From an uncultured Clostridia bacterium (GTDB taxonomy: Bacteria > Bacillota > Clostridia > Oscillospirales > Oscillospiraceae): a stretch of DNA of 34,161 nt. Below are positions 29,512 through 34,161 of this stretch, one piece after another. Numbering within the stretch: position 1 is the first letter of the stretch; every line of letters begins with the position of its first letter. The stretch spans positions 1 to 34,161 of the forward strand of contig CANDEH010000012.1 of the NCBI GenBank assembly GCA_947383645.1. Direction: 5' to 3'. The translations under genes were made by a program, and so were the position numbers. The notes beneath the pieces are model-generated. The model was not told the DNA's origin and did no database searches. It was given only the letters and a program-made list of their open reading frames with translations.

Positions 29512-29820
29512 TCAGAAGTTGAAGCGGGGAATGCCCCGGTATTTGCCGGGAACCTCATAGAAGGGGCAGCCCAGGCCCCGGATCAAAGCGGAGGGCTGGT
29601 CGGGGAAGATATGGGCGTTCAGGTAGTCGATGAAGTCCGCCTCGGTGTAGCACACACAGGTGACGCCGTTGACAGTTTGCCGGTACCCGGCCGCGTCCGG
29701 GCTCTCCCAGAGCCAGCGGGCGCAGAAGTCCATACAGCAGTCCTCCAGGTGCTCCGCCACGGCGTCGGGGACGGAGTAGAGCATGGCCTCGCCGTCGGCG
29801 CTGAGGATAACCTGGCGCAT
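29512..29820 (-). CDS. Small conserved-looking hypothetical protein
   Basis: 102-residue cytoplasmic protein (MRQVILSADGEAMLYSVPDA...). No signal or membrane segment. It has five Cys (two adjacent in LEDCCMDFC) and several aromatic residues; no known domain was recognised. AAGGAG precedes the ATG and a good promoter lies at 29853-29881, so it is a real, single-gene unit. Function cannot be assigned. Confidence 0.7.
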   Translation of the reverse strand: MRQVILSADGEAMLYSVPDAVAEHLEDCCMDFCARWLWESPDAAGYRQTVNGVTCVCYTEADFIDYLNAHIFPDQPSALIRGLGCPFYEVPGKYRGIPRFNF

Positions 29821-29852
29821 GGGGTACGTCTCCTTTCGCGGGATCTGGCCCT

Positions 29853-29881
29853 ATTGTAGCACAGGCCGCGCCGTGGGGCAA
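29853..29881 (-). promoter_or_regulatory. Promoter of the 102-residue protein gene
   Basis: On the minus strand, TTGCCC (29876-29881), 17 nt, TACAAT (29853-29858), 33 bp before the ATG. Confidence 0.6.
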
Positions 29882-29920
29882 GACCGGGAGGATATAGTCG
29901 ATTAACTTGAGAGACGGAAC

Positions 29921-29955
29921 GAGGCGCGCCGCCCTGCTAAGGGGCGGCGCGCCTC
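29921..29955. repeat. GC-rich palindrome abutting repeat C
   Basis: GAGGCGCGCCGCCC (29921-29934) pairs perfectly with 29942-29955 around TGCTAAG. It directly precedes repeat C, as the 5438-5465 palindrome precedes repeat A. Confidence 0.8.
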
Positions 29956-30231
29956 AGACTGTCAAAAAAGCCGGCAGAGCCGGATGGCGGTAAGGAGGAT
30001 AGTGTGAAAGGAACCCAAGAAGGGTTCCTGACCCGGGGAATCGCCCGCCCGCAGGCGACAGATTTCGGCTGTGAACCGAAATCTGGTAGGCCCGGCAACT
30101 ATGTTGCCGGGCCTACTCAAGAGAGGTTCCTTTCGCGTCCAATCGCCCGCCGTACCCCAAGGGCATTTCCTCGCCGCTGTGCGGCTCAGGCACAGGCGAC
30201 AAATTGGGACCATTGGCCCCAATTTGCCTCA
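29956..30231 (+). repeat. Composite multi-hairpin repeat, copy C
   Basis: Third full copy: ACTGTCAAAAAAG start, GATGGCGGTAAGGAGGATAG, the GGAACCC stem, the CAGATTTCGG stem, the CCCGGCAAC/GTTGCCGGG stem, the extra ~40-nt module shared with B, and CAAATTGGG/CCCAATTTG. The CTCAGCTTG hairpin of A and B is missing. Its last bases overlap the stop codon of the RsiV gene. Confidence 0.85.
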
Positions 30232-31059
30232 GGTCAGCGGGAATTCCGGAAAACCGGTGGATCCGGGGGCGATGGCGTAGCGGGGGAACAGGGCCACCGG
30301 TACGCCGTCCTCACGGATATAGAAGGCGGTGTTCCCGTCCACGGTGGTGAAGCCGCCCTCCTCCGGGGGGAAGAAGTCCGCGGGGTTCTCGCTGATCTGG
30401 CTCCGGATGGCGGCGTTGCTGACCTCCACCCAGTTCTCGCCCAGGAGGTCCCGCAAGGTGATCTCCCGGTCCTCCGCCAGGTTCAGGTTGTAGCAGTACC
30501 GCTCCTCCATGGCGCTGACCCAGCCCTCCGCAAGGGTGACCACGAAGGAGACATGGGTATCGCTTTGGGACTTGATCTCGTAGTCCACAATGACATCCAT
30601 CTCCCGGCCGGCCCACTGCTCCTCGGTGCCGCCGGTGGCGAAGAAGGCCCCCCGGTAGTCCTCCCAGTCCTGCCGGGCCCGGGCCAGGTGCTCCTCCACT
30701 TTATCCTGGATCACCGCGTTGACCCGCTCCGCCAGCGCGCCGTCCGCCTCTACCTGGGGAACGGAGACGGAGTAGTTGATGTCGTCCTCGGTTTTCTCAT
30801 AGCTGACAAAGGTCAATATGCGGAACAGTCCGCCCAGAACGGGCACGTCCGCAGCGGCCTGGGCCACCGTGGGGGACACGTTCAGCCCCGCGATCAGCAG
30901 CGCCAGGCAGGCGGCGGCGCTGAGCCAGCGGCGGCGCTGACGCCGGTACTTCTGGCGGGCCCTCTGCCCCTGGCGGATGCCCTCCTCCACCCGCCCGGAC
31001 AGCTCCTCGGGGATGGGGGTGCTCTCATAGGCCCTTCTGGCCTCCTCAAATCTCTTCAT
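30229..31059 (-). CDS. rsiV: RsiV-like anti-sigma factor
   Basis: 276-residue single-pass membrane protein. The cytoplasmic N-terminus (about 1-45, MKRFEEARRAYESTPIPEEL) should bind sigma. A membrane segment (about 46-62, WLSAAACLALLIAGLNV) follows, then a DUF4179/DUF3298 outer region (VPVLGGLFRILTFVSYE, INYSVSVPQVE, LNLAEDREITLRDLLG, FYIREDGVPVALFPRYAIAPG). In Bacillus and Clostridioides RsiV binds lysozyme, which triggers its cleavage and frees SigV. It overlaps the sigma gene by 14 bp. Its TGA lies at the edge of repeat C. The function is inferred from family and gene pair. Confidence 0.88.
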   Translation of the reverse strand: MKRFEEARRAYESTPIPEELSGRVEEGIRQGQRARQKYRRQRRRWLSAAACLALLIAGLNVSPTVAQAAADVPVLGGLFRILTFVSYEKTEDDINYSVSVPQVEADGALAERVNAVIQDKVEEHLARARQDWEDYRGAFFATGGTEEQWAGREMDVIVDYEIKSQSDTHVSFVVTLAEGWVSAMEERYCYNLNLAEDREITLRDLLGENWVEVSNAAIRSQISENPADFFPPEEGGFTTVDGNTAFYIREDGVPVALFPRYAIAPGSTGFPEFPLT

Positions 31060-31537
31060 TTGACTCTCCTTCCATCGAAATACGCAGTTTCTTCAAGCCC
31101 GTATACAGGCGGCTCTTGACCGTGTTCACGCCGCTGCCGGTGACTGTGCCGATCTCCCGCAGGGTGAGGTCCTCGTAGAAGCGCAGCTTGATTACCGTGC
31201 TGATCGCCGGCGGGAGGGCCTCCACCCGGCGCGCCAGGTCCTCGTCCGGCGGCGGCGGGTCCTCCTGCCCGGTCTCCTCCCACTCCGAGAGGGGAACGAC
31301 CTTGCTCCTTCGGCGCAGGGCGTCCAGGCAGGTGTTGACGAGGATCCGGTAGAACCAGGGACGGAGCAGGTCGGGGGAACGCAGGCTGTCCTGGCACTCC
31401 AGGGCCCGGCACACGGCGGTCTGCACCGCGTCCAGCGCGTCCTCCCGCTGGTGGAGATAGCTGTAGGCCAACCGGTAAAACCGGGCCTGCTCCGCCACAA
31501 GGTAGGTTGTCAGTGTGGTTTCCGCCGGGGTCTGCAT
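31046..31537 (-). CDS. sigV: ECF RNA polymerase sigma factor (SigV-like)
   Basis: 163 residues. Region 2 is about 15-75 (YRLAYSYLHQREDALDAVQ, LRPWFYRILVNTCLDALRRR), and region 4 about 108-155 (LPPAISTVIKLRFYEDLTLR, EIGTVTGSGVNTVKSRLYTG). The 14-bp overlap with the downstream RsiV-type anti-sigma gene fixes the pair. By family it should drive envelope-protective genes, such as peptidoglycan or teichoic acid modification, after lysozyme stress. A sequence resembling ECF promoters lies upstream (31597-31622), so it is likely autoregulated. The ATG at 31537 has AAGGA about 10 nt upstream. A longer frame-shifted alternative is a shadow. Confidence 0.92.
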   Translation of the reverse strand: MQTPAETTLTTYLVAEQARFYRLAYSYLHQREDALDAVQTAVCRALECQDSLRSPDLLRPWFYRILVNTCLDALRRRSKVVPLSEWEETGQEDPPPPDEDLARRVEALPPAISTVIKLRFYEDLTLREIGTVTGSGVNTVKSRLYTGLKKLRISMEGESNEEI

Positions 31538-31596
31538 GGCTGAGCATCCTTTCTGAACAGTTTTCGCAAGCTTGCTGTTTGGCGACGTCTGTTATA

Positions 31597-31622
31597 TAGA
31601 CGGAGCAGAGGGTGAAAAAGTT
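31597..31622 (-). promoter_or_regulatory. Candidate ECF-type autoregulatory promoter
   Basis: On the minus strand, AACTTTTTC (31614-31622), 11 nt, CGTCTA (31597-31602) followed by TATAAC. This resembles promoters of the SigV-like (ECF30) group: an AAC-type -35 and a CGTC -10. An A/T-only tract upstream (about 31640-31656) could act as an UP element. Confidence 0.55.
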
Positions 31623-31661
31623 TTTGGGCTATCCCTCTTTTTTAAATATTTTTTTTAGCCG

Positions 31662-31856
31662 ACACACTTGAGGAGCGGCAAAAAGGAGACGAGAGAAAAT
31701 GGGACACAGCAGGGCGGAGGACACAGACACCGTGACGGTTGCCAAGGGCGGCTCCGCCGCCTTACGGATGGGGCGGACCCCTTGCGGGTACAACGAAGCT
31801 GTGCCCTATTTTCTCCGCCGAACTTTGCCGGTTTTCATGTGCCTCGACTATGAAAA
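31662..31856. repeat. ~200-bp dispersed repeat, family R2, copy 2
   Basis: Same orientation as 8578-8790, with the shared blocks listed there. In this copy an ATG at 31699 with AAGGAG upstream opens an 85-codon frame (MGHSRAEDTD..., through LRMGRTPCGYNEA) to 31956. Since copy 1 lacks the start, I treat it as repeat DNA rather than a gene. The 427-bp spacer 31538-31964 otherwise holds the sigma promoter and the hairpin at 31920-31954. Confidence 0.75.
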
Positions 31857-31919
31857 GGGCACAGGCCGCGCGTACTCCTCCTTGGGGAAGCTCTTTTGCC
31901 GCTCGTGCAGATATAGTCG

Positions 31920-31954
31920 AATGGGCAGTTACCCATCATGGATAACTGCCCATT
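31920..31954. terminator. Hairpin after the GNAT gene
   Basis: AATGGGCAGTTA (31920-31931) pairs perfectly with 31943-31954. It lies 10 bp beyond the GNAT stop on the minus strand. There is no strong U-run. Confidence 0.5.
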
Positions 31955-31964
31955 GAACTGGAAG

Positions 31965-32411
31965 CTATATGCCTGATCTCATATACAAAAGTGGATATGG
32001 GTTGCCCTGTTCATCAAACTCTGTTCTCTTATAAACCTCAAATCCCATATGCTCATAGAACCCTTTTGCGAGAGGGTTTTGTTCATTGACGGCCAAAGTA
32101 TTAACCGAATGCTTTTCTATTCCGTATTGCAGCAATGCCCTGCCCAACCCCTTCCCCCTCTCCTTGTGAGAAATAAAGAGCATCTCAAGATGCTGCTCCG
32201 CAATTCCCATAAAGCCAGCAGGAATTTTGTGTTCGTTCTCCGCAATAATTAAATGGGGGATTTCCCGCAATGCCTGGGGCACATACTGCTTAATGGTTTT
32301 TATCTCGTCCTCTGACAGGAACAGATGGGTTGCTCTTACAGAACCTTCCCACACTTCCAACAGTTGTTCTATCAACGGCGGCGTTCTGTCTTGTATCTCT
32401 ATAATTCTCAA
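31965..32411 (-). CDS. GNAT-family N-acetyltransferase
   Basis: 148-residue acetyl-CoA-dependent acyltransferase. Acetyl-CoA motif A is seen as MLFISHKERGKGLGRALLQY (R/Q-x-x-G-x-G/A pattern), followed by LAVNEQNPLAKGFYEHMGFEVYKRTE, the usual motif B with GFYEHMGF. The best start is TTG at 32411 (LRIIEIQDRT...), with GGGAG 8 nt upstream; the frame continues upstream through repeat DNA without homology. AT-richer than the genes to the left. An extended -10 within the tandem repeat (32448-32456) may drive it. Substrate unknown. Confidence 0.88.
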   Translation of the reverse strand: MRIIEIQDRTPPLIEQLLEVWEGSVRATHLFLSEDEIKTIKQYVPQALREIPHLIIAENEHKIPAGFMGIAEQHLEMLFISHKERGKGLGRALLQYGIEKHSVNTLAVNEQNPLAKGFYEHMGFEVYKRTEFDEQGNPYPLLYMRSGI

Positions 32412-32447
32412 ATTTTTATTCTCCCTGAACCGCGATTTGATAGTTTG

Positions 32448-32680
32448 ATTATACCATGAAAGCGAAGCTGAATTGGTATAATGAGCCATTTTTTCGGTTG
32501 CTCCGCAAGGGGCGAGAAAAAGGGCTCGAATCAAAGTATAATGGCCGCTTTGCGGCTATTATACCATGAAAGCGAAGCTGGAATGGTATAATGAGCCAAT
32601 TTTTTTCGGTTGCCCCGCAAGGGGCGAGAAAAAGAGCTCAAAATCAAAGTATAATGGCCGCTTTGCGGCTATTATACCAT
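32448..32680. repeat. ~110-bp palindromic tandem repeat
   Basis: Two units (32448-32557, 110 bp; 32558-32670, 113 bp) and a 10-bp start of a third. Each begins ATTATACCAT, has the opposed TGGTATAAT 30 bp later, a GGTTGCTCCGCAAGGGGCG-type core, and a GGCCGCTTTGCGGC hairpin. The units hold TATAAT in both orientations, so they can supply -10 boxes, including one for the GNAT gene. Confidence 0.85.
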
Positions 32681-32714
32681 AGCCAATTCACTGCTACATT
32701 GTCAAGTGGTGAAT

Positions 32715-32752
32715 TAAAAATAAGGCTGTCTCATAAGTTTTGAGACAGCCTT
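32715..32752 (-). terminator. Intrinsic terminator of the SIR2 gene
   Basis: AAGGCTGTCTCA (32722-32733) pairs perfectly with 32741-32752 around TAAGTTT. On the minus strand ATTTTTA follows. It starts 17 bp after the stop codon. Confidence 0.85.
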
Positions 32753-32768
32753 ACAGGTGTACATTTTG

Positions 32769-34161
32769 TCAATTAGGTTTGTAATCTTTACCAATATCTT
32801 TTGATAATTCTATAAGCCTCGTCCCTGCTGGTACCGAATAGACAAGGATATCCCAAAGGCTAATGCATTTTTTGAAGTTTGATCTAGACTGATGTCCTTT
32901 CCCAATAGCTAGTAAATCGGGTTCATTTTTTAACGCTAAATTGATAAATTGTAATAAATCATCAGGATCTATTTTTATAAATTCACTTGTAAAAATGCTT
33001 GATATTGTCTTACTTAATCCGTGCTGATTATAGTAATCTACTATACAATTCAGTCCGCTATATCCTCTTTTTTTAATAAAGTCCTTTTGGGTTAATGATA
33101 GTAAGTCTTTTGCGGATTTATGCAAAGAAAATTTAACTTTGTCGTTCAGACATTCAATTGATTGACAACGACTGATAAATTGTCTAATAGGCCAAATTGT
33201 TCTCCCATTATGCAGAGAAGGAATGGCCTCTTTTAGAATCATATCGTCATCATATTGTAATTCAGATAGGCCAATGGCATAGAGGTATAATTCCTCTGCT
33301 TTAAGCCCCCTATATCCAACCTTACCAAATTTTCCATAAACACCTACACCCACAACAAAGTCAATGTCTTGACTATCATCTTCGATGTTAGTAGCTATAT
33401 AAAGTTTTTCTGTTGGCTTGTTTGTTTGAACCAATTCATACAACTGGCTTTTGATGCGGCGGAGTGCCCTGACATCATATTTGACCGTATTATTTAAGAT
33501 TGCCGAATACAGCGGAGAGTAGTCTGACAATTTTATACTTTCCATCGTAATGGTTTTTCCATTGTCAAAGTCAAACTGTCTTTCGCTGATTTCTTCTTCT
33601 GAAACGGCTTCTACCCATTCCACAAAGATTAATCTCTTTTTTAACTGCTCCAACTGGCTATTTTCAAGGCACTCTGAAATTGATCTCAGTATACGACGAA
33701 CATTGGGATCACTAATACTATACCCCAAAAAAATAATTGGCTTTTCTAAAAATAGTGTCAGTATTTTGGAGCTTAAATATGCACTCTTCCTAATAAATAA
33801 ATCATAGTCGAAAGAGTTTATCACTATCGATTCTGGATTGGAACAACATCCATGAATTTTATAGATTTCAGCCACTTCATATATCGTCGAAAAGAGTAGT
33901 TCATTTTGACCAATATATGGCTGAAAATGATTTTCACCAAAATTCTCCTCCAAAAACAAATCATAATTCGTAGTAATTACACAGCTTATATTCTTATTCC
34001 CAATTTTCCTAAATAATTCTATTTCGTGTGCATATTGCTCTTGGATGTTATGTGCTTTATCCCTGAAAAAATCTGCTATACAGAACTTGAATGGGGATAT
34101 TTTTGCGTCTATTTCTTTTGCATGATCTTCCCTACTTTTTTCATATGTAGATTCTGTGAAA
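32769..34161 (-). CDS. SIR2-domain protein, 5' end beyond the window
   Basis: At least 463 residues; the frame is open to the window edge, so the start is missing (the internal TTG at 33959 is not the start). The SIR2-like (SIR2_2) fold is shown by ISCVITTNYDLFLE, later EIYKIHGCC, then IIFLGYSISDPNVRRIL. These are the NAD-binding Asn/Asp region, the catalytic-type His in IHG, and the GYS-x-x-DPN block of bacterial SIR2 proteins. The C-terminal ~250 residues (YKVGYRGLKAEELYLYAIGL region) match no domain I recognise. Stand-alone SIR2 proteins of this kind often act as NAD-depleting phage-defence effectors. Strongly AT-rich, unlike the left part of the window. Confidence 0.85.
   Translation of the reverse strand, partial: FTESTYEKSREDHAKEIDAKISPFKFCIADFFRDKAHNIQEQYAHEIELFRKIGNKNISCVITTNYDLFLEENFGENHFQPYIGQNELLFSTIYEVAEIYKIHGCCSNPESIVINSFDYDLFIRKSAYLSSKILTLFLEKPIIFLGYSISDPNVRRILRSISECLENSQLEQLKKRLIFVEWVEAVSEEEISERQFDFDNGKTITMESIKLSDYSPLYSAILNNTVKYDVRALRRIKSQLYELVQTNKPTEKLYIATNIEDDSQDIDFVVGVGVYGKFGKVGYRGLKAEELYLYAIGLSELQYDDDMILKEAIPSLHNGRTIWPIRQFISRCQSIECLNDKVKFSLHKSAKDLLSLTQKDFIKKRGYSGLNCIVDYYNQHGLSKTISSIFTSEFIKIDPDDLLQFINLALKNEPDLLAIGKGHQSRSNFKKCISLWDILVYSVPAGTRLIELSKDIGKDYKPN

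Noticed and set aside
31699..31956. 85-codon frame with ribosome site in R2 copy 2
   Set aside because: The other R2 copy lacks the start codon and the frame is mostly repeat DNA; kept as repeat only, although a peptide cannot be excluded.
32448..32680. Tandem repeat considered as a CRISPR remnant
   Set aside because: Units are ~110 bp, contiguous and contain no unique spacers; no cas genes are nearby.

Overview
The window reads as a chromosomal segment of a GC-rich anaerobic Firmicute, most like the gut Oscillospiraceae (Flavonifractor/Lawsonibacter/Oscillibacter type). The grounds are strong GGAGG ribosome sites, Gram-positive-style promoters and envelope genes (LtaS-like sulfatase, SLH lipoprotein, G5-3D cell-wall protein, SigV/RsiV pair), a class II GalT, and codon use typical of a roughly 60% GC clostridial genome. 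The genus is inference. No rRNA, tRNA or CRISPR array was seen. Bases 1-134 are a G/C-homopolymer-rich end of the window with no recognisable gene.

Layout. 135-4093 is a minus-strand Leloir operon, galK-galT-galE. 4382-4972 is a lower-GC orphan SUKH (SMI1/KNR4) protein. 5782-8318 is a two-gene minus operon: a cytoplasmic ParB-like/BMP fusion followed by a metallophosphoesterase. 9026-10114 is the GTPase ychF, and beside it lies the deleted remnant of a tyrosine recombinase. 10617-13644 (plus) holds a promoter, a small ORF, an alpha/beta hydrolase that seems to have lost an internal segment, and an SLH-DUF362 lipoprotein. 14206-16077 is a glycogen synthase with an unusual repeat-rich N-terminal extension, flanked by two copies of a MITE-like element. 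16673-17193 is a divergent XRE/small Cys-protein pair. 17454-23642 contains a response regulator and histidine kinase, an XRE-membrane protein cassette between inverted repeats, and an ABC ATPase plus a large FtsX-type permease. 24264-25280 is a G5-3D cell-wall protein. 25693-31537 (minus) contains a membrane protein/XRE pair, a lipoprotein, an LtaS-like sulfatase with a basic helical-repeat N-terminus, a small unknown protein, and an ECF sigma/RsiV anti-sigma pair. The right end (from about 31965) turns AT-rich and carries a GNAT acetyltransferase, a tandem repeat, and a SIR2-domain protein cut by the window edge, which suggests the border of an acquired, possibly defence-related, segment.

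The most striking content is not in the genes. The intergenic spaces hold at least six families of repeated, structured DNA: (i) a ~50-bp hairpin element inverted around galT; (ii) a modular multi-hairpin element in four copies (5466-5741, 16601-16680, 25333-25649, 29956-30231), each with the same end facing the 3' end of a neighbouring gene; (iii) a ~200-bp element in two copies (8578-8790, 31662-31856); (iv) a ~162-bp MITE-like element with terminal inverted repeats in two copies plus a collapsed relative; (v) a GATAGGA-heptad element in inverted orientation around one gene; (vi) a ~110-bp tandem repeat at 32448-32680. Families i and ii show paired substitutions that preserve stems, so they look like elements maintained as structures, probably acting at RNA level as terminators or 3'-end stabilisers. 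This interpretation is inference; the repeats and the paired changes are visible in the sequence.
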